Shown in pieces: positions 1 to 3,989 of a DNA stretch of 5,584 nt. Origin of the DNA: Acidimicrobiales bacterium. GTDB lineage: Bacteria > Actinomycetota > Acidimicrobiia > Acidimicrobiales > RAAP-2. Position numbers and translations under genes: made by a program. Under the pieces are notes generated by a model that was not told where the DNA came from, did not search any database, and worked only from the letters and a program-made list of their open reading frames with translations. Within the stretch, counting starts at the first letter, position 1, and each line of letters opens with the position of its first letter. Location: NCBI GenBank assembly GCA_017883105.1, contig JADGOF010000173.1, positions 1 to 5,584 of the forward strand, written 5' to 3'.

Positions 1-414
1 CTTGAGGTACCGGTCCTCTGCGACGGTCATGGAGTCACCCTTCGACGAGATCCGCTTGATCTCTGCCGTCACAGTGTCGAGCGACTTGCGTCCGTCGGTC
101 GGTGCCGGGTGGGTCGACTGCTTGCGCCGGCCTGCCTCGTTGATTGACTTGGACCGTCGACAGAGGTCGGCGAACTTGGCGTTCTCGGCTGGAGTGCGGT
201 TCTTGCGGGCCAGTCGACGGATCTCGGCCACGATCCCCGGTAGGTCGGTGGCCGTGGACCGCTTGGGCTGTGCCTCGGCACGACACATCGCCTCGTGCGC
301 CGTGCAGAGCTTGTCGAAGTCGCTCCGCTCGGTCTCGGTGAGGCCGGTGGCGCGGGACTTGTCGGTGAGGATGCGGATCTGGCGGCGTACTTCGGTTTTG
401 TCGAGTGTGGACAT
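1..414 (-). CDS. Partial protein with three delta-domain-like repeats, possible HK97-type major capsid protein (N-terminus)
   Basis: An uninterrupted reading frame of 138 codons starts at ATG 414-412 and leaves the window at base 1, so the C-terminus is missing. The start has a good ribosome binding site, AAGGAAG at 430-424, nine bases upstream. Three related units are visible: residues 9-43, 62-92 and 115-138. They share the pattern (E/Q)I(R/K)xLxxK, then a threonine/glutamate turn (LTETE, RTPAE, MTVAE), then a F/YxxL ending (FDKLC, FADLC, Y-L). The first unit, with LTDKSRATGLTETERSDFDKL, resembles the helical delta (scaffold) segment at the N-terminus of HK97-fold capsid proteins. That family also sits near the far end of integrase-first phage-like elements, as here. 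The capsid call is inference, because the diagnostic capsid fold would lie outside the window. A general helical scaffold or DNA-associated protein remains possible. A small hairpin (446-458) lies in the 108-base gap upstream. Confidence 0.72.
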   Translation of the reverse strand, partial: MSTLDKTEVRRQIRILTDKSRATGLTETERSDFDKLCTAHEAMCRAEAQPKRSTATDLPGIVAEIRRLARKNRTPAENAKFADLCRRSKSINEAGRRKQSTHPAPTDGRKSLDTVTAEIKRISSKGDSMTVAEDRYLK

Positions 415-522
415 GTGTGGCTACTTCCTTTTCTGCGATGAACGGCCGCACGATGCGGTCGCTTTGGTGTTGGCGGGCGGTACTGCATCGAGTGGGCGGC
501 TCGGGGTGAGACACAAGGGGCG

Positions 523-1101
523 CTAGAGCGGGACGCCGTCACAAAACCCGGTGCTGGGCAAGCTCATGTTGTGCCCATTGGCGGTGCCGGCCGCGACCTC
601 CGCCTGATCCGGGGTCCCGCCGGCTTCGATGACTGAGTCATAGACGCGTCGGTAGAGCTGGTCCGAGCGGCCGGGCATTCTGTGGCCGGACAGTGTCGCA
701 ACCAGCTCGGCGAGTTCCAACTGCTCCGAGGGATCGGCCCTGAACGCTCCGTGGCGGAATCCGTCGAGCGTGATTCGCAATTCTCGTAGGGCTGCGATGT
801 TGGACGGTGATGCGTCGACCGCTTCCGCCAACGACCGAAGATGCTGAGCCTCGGCCTGATCCTGCGCGCTGAAGTCCGAACCCCTGATGACCTTGACGGC
901 CGCGATCAGCTCCTCGGACGCGGCCAGGTGGCTCGCAAGCCGATCGGGCGGGGCGATGTCGGCGTGAGCACGGTGGCGGCCGAGGGCCGAAGCACTGATC
1001 CCGAACTGGCGCGCCGTTTCGCGGTTACTGGTTCGGTTCGAAACGGCGCATTCGATGTCGGCACGGTTGGGCGACGTGCATACTGAGCAGGGCTTTGCCA
1101 T
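523..1101 (-). CDS. HTH protein with N-terminal Cys pair, possible small-terminase-like DNA-binding protein
   Basis: This 192-residue protein starts at ATG 1101 with GAAAGG five bases upstream. Residues 1-18 contain C5 and C8, and C18 may add a further ligand, which suggests a small metal-binding knuckle. Residues about 20-48 form a helix-turn-helix of the type NRETARQFGISASALGRHR, common in proteins of prophages and integrated elements. Residues about 85-140 look helical and include ALRELRITLDGFRHG, like the helical tail that often follows this HTH. The C-terminal 50 residues match nothing I know. It lies one gene before the capsid-like gene, a place often held by a small terminase subunit that recognises DNA for packaging, so that role is plausible. 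A transcription regulator is an equally reasonable reading. The DNA-binding call is fairly sure and the role is not. Confidence 0.8.
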   Translation of the reverse strand: MAKPCSVCTSPNRADIECAVSNRTSNRETARQFGISASALGRHRAHADIAPPDRLASHLAASEELIAAVKVIRGSDFSAQDQAEAQHLRSLAEAVDASPSNIAALRELRITLDGFRHGAFRADPSEQLELAELVATLSGHRMPGRSDQLYRRVYDSVIEAGGTPDQAEVAAGTANGHNMSLPSTGFCDGVPL

Positions 1102-1358
1102 GGGGACCTTTCGATAACGGTTCGCTGAACCTCTCGGGCGATCGGATAGAAAAAGACACGGTGCAGGTCTGCAGTGGCACTCGCCAGCCCGTCGCGACCC
1201 CCACCCCCCGTGCCACGGTGGCTACCAGCCTGTCGATCACCAGTTTCGACTCGACACGTGGGCTCCCCCCGGGGCGCCGGTTCCGGCTCGCTCCGAGTAG
1301 CAGTCGTGCGTGCGAGTGATGCGAAGTTGTCGGGCCTGCCCGCACGTACCTGTCCAGG
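1102..1358. other. Gap without a convincing gene
   Basis: These 257 bases separate the Arg-rich small gene from the HTH gene. A minus-strand frame beginning at GTG 1369 stays open to 1025 (114 codons). It would overlap the HTH gene by 77 bases, has only AGGA about 12 bases before its start, and shows no recognisable motif. A plus-strand frame (1174-1596) is also open but has no support. The segment contains GCCGGAACCGGC, a short palindrome with too little loop to be a terminator, and a run of G on the minus strand. I see no clear promoter or terminator. It may hold a decayed or very divergent gene. Confidence 0.4.
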
Positions 1359-1535
1359 TCACGACTCACCGGGTCGGTCGTTCCTCTGTTCGTCTAGTTG
1401 TAGGACCGTCCCTCGGTCGGCATTGGCGTCGGCCTGCCGCCTGTCTCGGGCCCTGTTTGCGGCCCGGTTCCGGCGACGCCTTGCGGGCTGCTTGCTCTTG
1501 GCGCGATCCCTGGTTGCTCCGTGCTTGCGAGGCAT
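1359..1535 (-). CDS. Small Arg-rich basic protein, unknown function
   Basis: This 58-residue protein starts at ATG 1535-1533, and the upstream gene's TGA (1537-1535) overlaps it as ATGA, so the two are probably translated in a coupled way. A moderate GGGGA stands seven bases before the start. It is very basic: 15 Arg and 3 Lys in 58 residues, including RRRR near residues 19-22, with a mildly acidic tail (LDEQRND). There is no membrane segment and no known domain. The composition suggests nucleic-acid binding, as in many small phage proteins, but that is inference from composition alone. The same frame is open further upstream to 1655, but that part lies over the preceding gene. Its overlap with the Cys/His gene is the best evidence that it is real. 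Confidence 0.5.
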   Translation of the reverse strand: MPRKHGATRDRAKSKQPARRRRNRAANRARDRRQADANADRGTVLQLDEQRNDRPGES

Positions 1536-1741
1536 CAGTTCGTCCCCGCGTAGCGAGACCGCAGGAGCGGGCACCAGTCGTCGTGATGGACGGTGAGTGA
1601 GTGGATGCCGGTGTCGATGGTGGTGACCGTCTGGAACGCGTTGCACGCGTCGCACCCGCCGGGGATCGGCTGGTCCTCTACCTGAGAGAAGAGGTCACCC
1701 ATCGATCGGTGAGACCTGCGGAACGGTCGCCCGTTACTCAT
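1535..1741 (-). CDS. Small Cys/His protein, putative zinc finger
   Basis: This 68-residue protein has a likely metal site built from C30, C33, H52/H53 and C57, in the motifs PGGCDACNAFQT and TVHHDDWCPLLR. Small proteins of this CDxC...HHDDxCP type are familiar in actinobacterial phages and integrated elements, but I know no proven function. I chose ATG 1741 because GGAG stands about eight bases upstream (GGAGCGGGACCAATG). An earlier ATG at 1771 has no usable ribosome site, and ATG 1702 has only a distant AGGT. The TGA overlaps the start of the Arg-rich gene by ATGA. It is the first gene after the four-copy motif region, so its transcription may be controlled there. It could act as a protein-protein adaptor or an RNA/DNA-binding knuckle. 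Confidence 0.75.
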   Translation of the reverse strand: MSNGRPFRRSHRSMGDLFSQVEDQPIPGGCDACNAFQTVTTIDTGIHSLTVHHDDWCPLLRSRYAGTN

Positions 1742-1783
1742 TGGTCCCGCTCCAGTGAGGCCATTGCCCATAGGGGGGTGGCC

Positions 1784-1799
1784 TGGCTGGCCCGACTGT
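1784..1799 (-). repeat. Copy C of the ACAGTCnnGCCAAGTG motif, divergent
   Basis: On the minus strand it reads ACAGTCGGGCCAGCCA. The 12-base core agrees with copies A and B at 11 of 12 positions, but the last four bases diverge. With copy D it forms an imperfect inverted repeat (GGCnnGACTG and CAGTCnnGCC arms, 1789-1817), the usual shape of a site for a dimeric repressor or activator. Confidence 0.5.
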
Positions 1800-1806
1800 C
1801 ACGACT

Positions 1807-1822
1807 GCAGTCACGCCAAGTA
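1807..1822 (+). repeat. Copy D of the motif, inverted
   Basis: On the plus strand it reads GCAGTCACGCCAAGTA. It matches copy A at 13 of 16 positions but in the opposite orientation. An inverted copy cannot be explained by a repeated protein-coding segment and favours a protein-binding DNA site. It overlaps the palindrome GACTGCAGTC. Confidence 0.55.
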
Positions 1823-1854
1823 GTAGTTAGGCCATACATAAGTCTCCTAGGAGC

Positions 1855-1870
1855 CACTTGGCTCGACTGT
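1855..1870 (-). repeat. Copy B of the motif
   Basis: On the minus strand it reads ACAGTCGAGCCAAGTG, which is 14 of 16 identical to copy A and placed exactly 60 bases from it. The CTCCTAGGAG palindrome and a possible -10 element (TATGTAT) lie just downstream in the minus direction, so a bound protein could influence transcription start there. Confidence 0.65.
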
Positions 1871-1914
1871 CTCTGACCTGCGGTTTTGTGATTTCCGGCT
1901 GTCCTCATTGCGGA

Positions 1915-1930
1915 CACTTGGCCTGACTGT
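1915..1930 (-). repeat. Copy A of the motif
   Basis: On the minus strand it reads ACAGTCAGGCCAAGTG. It is the first copy after the ATPase stop codon and 14 of 16 identical to copy B. It lies next to the inverted repeat TGTCC/GGACA (1900-1916). Possible roles are an operator for an element-encoded HTH protein or an iteron-like site for the replication ATPase. Confidence 0.65.
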
Positions 1931-1952
1931 GCAATGGGGCCGCTCGACGACC

Positions 1953-3086
1953 TCATCGGGCCGCCGTTTCGGTCGGCAGAATCCAATAGGTCACCCGTGG
2001 GAAGCCCTGGGACTCGGCGGCAATTCGGAGCTTCTGGCGAGCCCTCGTTAGGGTTCGATCGGAATGTCCAACGGCCTTGGCGGCATTCTTTACATCAGCC
2101 GACCTCGCACCTCCGCCGACATCGGTCAGGTAATCGCTCAACCATTCGGCGGCATCCTTCGTCGCTGACCGGGCATCGGGATCATCCCCCGAGGCGATGA
2201 GAGCATCACCGATGTTCTGGCTCGATTCTCCGAGCCAGTCGACCTTCCCGGTCCAGATCGGGCCTTCGTCGGTGTCGGCGACATGCTGGCCGACGATGTG
2301 ATAGGTCAGGGTGGGGAGATCGTCCCGGCCCAGGTTGTTCTTCGGCTGGCCAAGAAGCTTGACCGATTCGTCCTCGGGGCTCTTCATGGCGAACAGGACC
2401 GACCGGGCGACAGCCCCGAATGCGCGCGAACCCATAATCATGTTGAGGGCATCACCACCACCGGACTTGTTGACGTGGATGATTCCGAGCACACTCGCCC
2501 CGGTCCGATCGGCTAGGGCAGTGAGGGGCTCGAGGGCGAGACGAACCTCGGCGTCCTTATGGCTGTCCAGGTTAGAGCTGAGCCGGCTCACGATCGGGTC
2601 GAGCAGGATCATGGCTGCTCCAACCTGACGGACACTGTCCTCGAGCTGGCCGAGGTCCGAGGGCAAGGTGATCTCGGTGTCGAAGCCACCGCAGATGGTG
2701 ACGTTCACCCGATAGATCAGCTCGAGGTCGGCACCTGCGGCCATTAGCCGGGGGACGATCGTGTGTTCCCAGGAATCCTCGGTGGCCGCCACGATGACCG
2801 CTCTCGGCTCCTCCGAGTAGATGCCCGGCAGCGTGCCTCTTGTGATCTGAGCGGCCAAGGCGTAGGCGAGGGAGCTCTTGCCGATGCCCTCGCGGCCGGC
2901 GAGCAAGCAAAGCGTGCCCAAGGCGATACGGTCCTCCCAGAGCCAGTGGACCGGTCTCGGCTTGATGGCACTCGCCGGCGTCAGGCGGATGAGTCGATCC
3001 CCGTCCAGGGGTCCGGCCGGCGAGAGCGTCGCCTCGGGCGGCTCCCAGGGCGGGGCGTCGTCTACGGCGGGGGCCTCAGGCGGCAT
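1953..3086 (-). CDS. AAA ATPase of the RecA-fold RepA/DnaB-like type (AAA_25), probable replication helicase or loader
   Basis: This 377-residue ATPase has Walker A GREGIGKSS at residues 64-72 and Walker B AAMILLDP at 157-164. A polar strand IIHVNKS at about 202-208 fits the sensor/motif-3 region, and a conserved GSRAFGAVARSVLF segment lies at about 219-232. ATEDSWEHTIVPRL (residues about 101-114) is typical of this family. The C-terminal 60 residues (DVKNAAKAVGHSDRTLTRARQKL) look like a helix-turn-helix or winged helix, giving a DNA contact. Relatives in phages, plasmids and integrated elements are hexameric RepA-like helicases, so it probably drives replication of the excised element in the cytoplasm. 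I chose ATG 3086, preceded by GGTGGAAGAGAA and overlapping the upstream stop by 11 bases. GTG 3125 and ATG 3116 are open alternatives but lie deeper in the preceding gene. The family call is sure and the replication role is inferred. Confidence 0.93.
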   Translation of the reverse strand: MPPEAPAVDDAPPWEPPEATLSPAGPLDGDRLIRLTPASAIKPRPVHWLWEDRIALGTLCLLAGREGIGKSSLAYALAAQITRGTLPGIYSEEPRAVIVAATEDSWEHTIVPRLMAAGADLELIYRVNVTICGGFDTEITLPSDLGQLEDSVRQVGAAMILLDPIVSRLSSNLDSHKDAEVRLALEPLTALADRTGASVLGIIHVNKSGGGDALNMIMGSRAFGAVARSVLFAMKSPEDESVKLLGQPKNNLGRDDLPTLTYHIVGQHVADTDEGPIWTGKVDWLGESSQNIGDALIASGDDPDARSATKDAAEWLSDYLTDVGGGARSADVKNAAKAVGHSDRTLTRARQKLRIAAESQGFPRVTYWILPTETAAR

Positions 3087-3375
3087 TTCTCTTCCACCAG
3101 CCGATCGTGGCCACATGCCCTGCACAGATCATTTCGGCCAGCGCCTCGACCGATGCTTCACTGAGCCGTCGGCGGGCGACCATCCTGGGGCGCTCGTCGT
3201 CCATGGACGCAGCAATTTGGCGCAAGGCATCGGGCGTGAATTGCTCCACGAGCAACCGCTTCAGCGACACGGACAGCCGGATAGCCGGGGTACGATGTGG
3301 GTGGAAGATGTTGGTTTGGACGGTCGCTCCGGTGGACGCCGGGGCGTCGTCGCGTCTGGCGCAGGTTGTCGTCAA
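3076..3375 (-). CDS. Hypothetical 99-residue protein with TTG start
   Basis: I do not recognise this family. The likely start is TTG 3375-3373, which overlaps the TGA of the excisionase-like gene (TTGA), with a perfect GGAGG seven bases upstream at 3387-3383. The first 30 residues are polar and probably disordered. Residues about 34-90 look like a compact helical domain: LSVSLKRLLVEQFTPDALRQ, then RRLSEASVEALAEMICAG, then a GWWKRN tail. There are no Cys clusters or membrane segments. It overlaps the start of the ATPase gene by 11 bases, so excisionase-like gene, this gene and ATPase gene form one tightly coupled unit. A partner or loader for the ATPase would fit the context, but nothing in the sequence proves it. 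Confidence 0.75.
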   Translation of the reverse strand: MTTTCARRDDAPASTGATVQTNIFHPHRTPAIRLSVSLKRLLVEQFTPDALRQIAASMDDERPRMVARRRLSEASVEALAEMICAGHVATIGWWKRNAA

Positions 3376-3569
3376 CTCGATACCTCCGCGACGCTCGAAG
3401 CGTCACCGTGTAGGTAGCGGTCCAACCTCGGAACCGATACGCGCCATCGCGCCCCGATTTGAATGGCTGGCTCAAACTGGCCCGAGCGTGCGAGTTTGTA
3501 CAAGGTGTCAGCGTGGATGCCGAGACGATGAGCTGCCGCGGGAATCGAAATCAGATCCGGGGTTGTCAT
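3372..3569 (-). CDS. Excisionase-type helix-turn-helix protein
   Basis: This 65-residue protein is almost entirely one MerR-like/HTH_17 DNA-binding domain. ISIPAAAHRLGIHADTLYKL (residues about 7-26) is the helix-turn-helix, and QIGARWRVSVPRLDRYL (about 38-54) is the wing and closing helix. Such small proteins act as recombination directionality factors (Xis), which bend the attachment site so the integrase excises the element. Some are transcription regulators instead. ATG 3569 is chosen because a perfect AGGAGG stands five bases upstream; an in-frame TTG at 3590 lacks one. A structured leader precedes it, and a hairpin (3581-3597) abuts the ribosome site, so expression may be controlled after transcription starts. 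Its stop overlaps the next gene's TTG. Confidence 0.85.
   Translation of the reverse strand: MTTPDLISIPAAAHRLGIHADTLYKLARSGQFEPAIQIGARWRVSVPRLDRYLHGDASSVAEVSS
3383..3387 (-). promoter_or_regulatory. Ribosome binding site deciding a TTG start
   Basis: GGAGG on the minus strand stands seven bases before TTG 3375. It lies inside the last codons of the excisionase-like gene and is the main reason to accept the unusual TTG start of the 99-residue protein. Confidence 0.7.
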
Positions 3570-3574
3570 TCGGG

Positions 3575-3580
3575 CCTCCT
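3575..3580 (-). promoter_or_regulatory. Perfect Shine-Dalgarno of the excisionase-like gene
   Basis: AGGAGG on the minus strand, five bases before ATG 3569, decides this start over TTG 3590. It directly follows the right arm of a GGCGC/GCGCC hairpin. Confidence 0.8.
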
Positions 3581-3597
3581 GGCGCGACAACGGCGCC
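3581..3597 (-). promoter_or_regulatory. Hairpin abutting the ribosome binding site
   Basis: The arms GGCGC (3597-3593 on the minus strand) and GCGCC (3585-3581) pair perfectly around a seven-base loop. The right arm touches AGGAGG. In the mRNA this could restrict ribosome access or place the site in an open position. A five-base GC stem is common by chance at this GC content, so support is modest. Confidence 0.35.
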
Positions 3598-3614
3598 CGG
3601 TGCTCGGGGGTGAC

Positions 3615-3698
3615 CCGAGTCGGACGCCGTTTGGGTTGGAAGTGCTGGCTATTAGGGCAGGGCTGGTACGTGACGGCGCCCCGAAGCGTCCGACTCGG
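3615..3698. repeat. Perfect 13-base inverted repeat with 58-base spacer
   Basis: CCGAGTCGGACGC at 3615-3627 and GCGTCCGACTCGG at 3686-3698 are exact reverse complements. A 13-base perfect match within 60 bases in a non-coding gap is unlikely by chance even in GC-rich DNA. The spacer (3628-3685) holds no gene. Confidence 0.75.
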
Positions 3699-3707
3699 TC
3701 AGTCGGA
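3689..3707 (-). promoter_or_regulatory. Short hairpin competing with the 13-base stem
   Basis: TCCGACT and AGTCGGA form a perfect seven-base stem with a five-base loop. Its second arm (3695-3689 on the minus strand) is part of the right arm of the 13-base inverted repeat, so the two structures exclude each other in RNA. Confidence 0.5.
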
Positions 3708-3743
3708 AAGGACGGCGGTTCCGAGGGAAGGGATTAGATCGGG

Positions 3744-3760
3744 GCAGGTCAGGGACCTGC
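3744..3760 (-). terminator. Hairpin just after the 58-residue gene, possible terminator
   Basis: GCAGGTC and GACCTGC form a perfect seven-base stem with a three-base loop, starting five bases after the TAA of the 58-residue gene. No U tract follows, so this is not a classical intrinsic terminator. U-poor hairpin terminators have been proposed in actinobacteria. It could also be an operator or pause site. Confidence 0.35.
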
Positions 3761-3765
3761 GGGGG

Positions 3766-3942
3766 TTAGGTCAGTTCGGTACTCACTGCCGGTTCCGGCG
3801 CCGGGCGCCGGGGTGGGTCGACCATCTCAGACATGGAGTCGTCCGTAACGGCGGTGCGCATCATCCGGAACAGGGTCCGGCACGTCAGTTGATCCGTGGT
3901 ACGCAGTTCGACATCGCCGAGCTGGAGAATCGCAAGTGCCAT
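3766..3942 (-). CDS. Hypothetical 58-residue protein
   Basis: This short gene starts at ATG 3942-3940, with a perfect AGGAGG (3954-3949) six bases upstream, and ends at TAA 3768-3766. Residues 1-40 (MALAILQLGDVELRTTDQLT, then CRTLFRMMRTAV) look like a small folded unit. The last 18 residues are rich in Pro, Arg and Glu (DPPRRPAPEPAVSTELT) and probably disordered. There is no signal peptide, membrane segment or Cys pair. I do not recognise the family. The strong ribosome site, an upstream -10-like TATATA and the hairpin right after the stop make it a credible gene, despite its size. It lies 47 bases after the 453-residue gene and before the leader of the excisionase-like gene, so a small regulatory role is possible but unproven. 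Confidence 0.65.
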   Translation of the reverse strand: MALAILQLGDVELRTTDQLTCRTLFRMMRTAVTDDSMSEMVDPPRRPAPEPAVSTELT

Positions 3943-3961
3943 CGGGTGCCTCCTGTCTCTT

Positions 3962-3971
3962 ACCTATATAG
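3962..3971 (-). promoter_or_regulatory. Palindromic CCTATATAGG, possible -10 element
   Basis: A perfect ten-base palindrome with a TATATA core lies in the 47-base gap before the 58-residue gene. Transcription from it would start close to the AGGAGG. No good -35 is visible (ATAATC or AATCCG at the expected distance), so this is only a candidate promoter or operator. Confidence 0.35.
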
Positions 3972-3989
3972 GGATGCGAGTTGGACGGA

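Larger units (their letters stand above)
1742..1952. promoter_or_regulatory. Intergenic control region, possible promoter or replication origin
   Basis: This 211-base gap lies between the ATPase gene and the Cys/His gene and is the most AT-rich and repeat-rich part of the left half. It holds four copies of a 16-base motif (listed separately), the perfect palindromes CTCCTAGGAG (1844-1853) and GACTGCAGTC (1803-1812), and an inverted repeat TGTCC/GGACA (1900-1904 and 1912-1916). On the minus strand TATGTAT, just after the CTCCTAGGAG palindrome, could be a -10 element, but I find no good -35. A 72-codon minus frame (1738-1956) crosses the gap and overlaps both neighbours by ATGA. Its codons are much less GC-rich at third positions than in the neighbours, and the motif copies fall in different frames and both orientations. 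I therefore read the region as a DNA-level signal. Confidence 0.6.
3570..3765 (-). promoter_or_regulatory. Structured leader upstream of the excisionase-like gene
   Basis: These 196 bases have stops in all minus frames, including TAATAG near 3650, and no start with a good ribosome site. In transcription order they contain a terminator-like hairpin (3760-3744), arm 1 TCCGACT (3707-3701), arm 2 CCGAGTCGGACGC (3698-3686), arm 3 GCGTCCGACTCGG (3627-3615), and a hairpin beside the ribosome site. Arm 2 can pair with arm 1 (7 base pairs) or arm 3 (13 base pairs) but not both. This is the layout of an attenuator or RNA switch. It could equally be a set of DNA binding sites, or the start of a small RNA. 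I find no convincing -10/-35 pair. Confidence 0.5.

Noticed and set aside
2..526. Plus-strand open frame of 174 codons
   Set aside because: It is antisense to the 138-codon minus frame, which has a good ribosome site and clear repeat structure. The plus frame has no motif and no ribosome site, because it is open from the edge.
35..542. Two long minus-strand frames (35-514 and 69-542)
   Set aside because: Both overlap the better-supported frame 1-414, and their products are low-complexity His/Arg/Pro/Ser-rich strings typical of out-of-frame GC-rich DNA.
1025..1369. Minus frame from GTG 1369
   Set aside because: It has a weak ribosome site, a 77-base overlap into the HTH gene and no recognisable motif.
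1174..1596. Plus-strand open frame of 140 codons
   Set aside because: Its product is Arg/Ser/Ala/Cys low-complexity, it has no good ribosome site, and it is antisense to the coupled small genes. The minus side here is also weak, so this is rejected with moderate certainty.
1784..1930. CRISPR-like array
   Set aside because: Copies are 16 bases, imperfect, unevenly spaced and in both orientations. No cas-like gene is nearby.
2878..3417. Plus-strand open frame of 179 codons
   Set aside because: It is antisense to the ATPase gene with its intact Walker motifs and to the 99-residue gene. It is a mirror of GC-rich codons.
3615..3698. Inverted repeat as insertion-sequence ends
   Set aside because: Only 58 bases lie between the arms, no transposase is present, and no flanking target duplication is visible.
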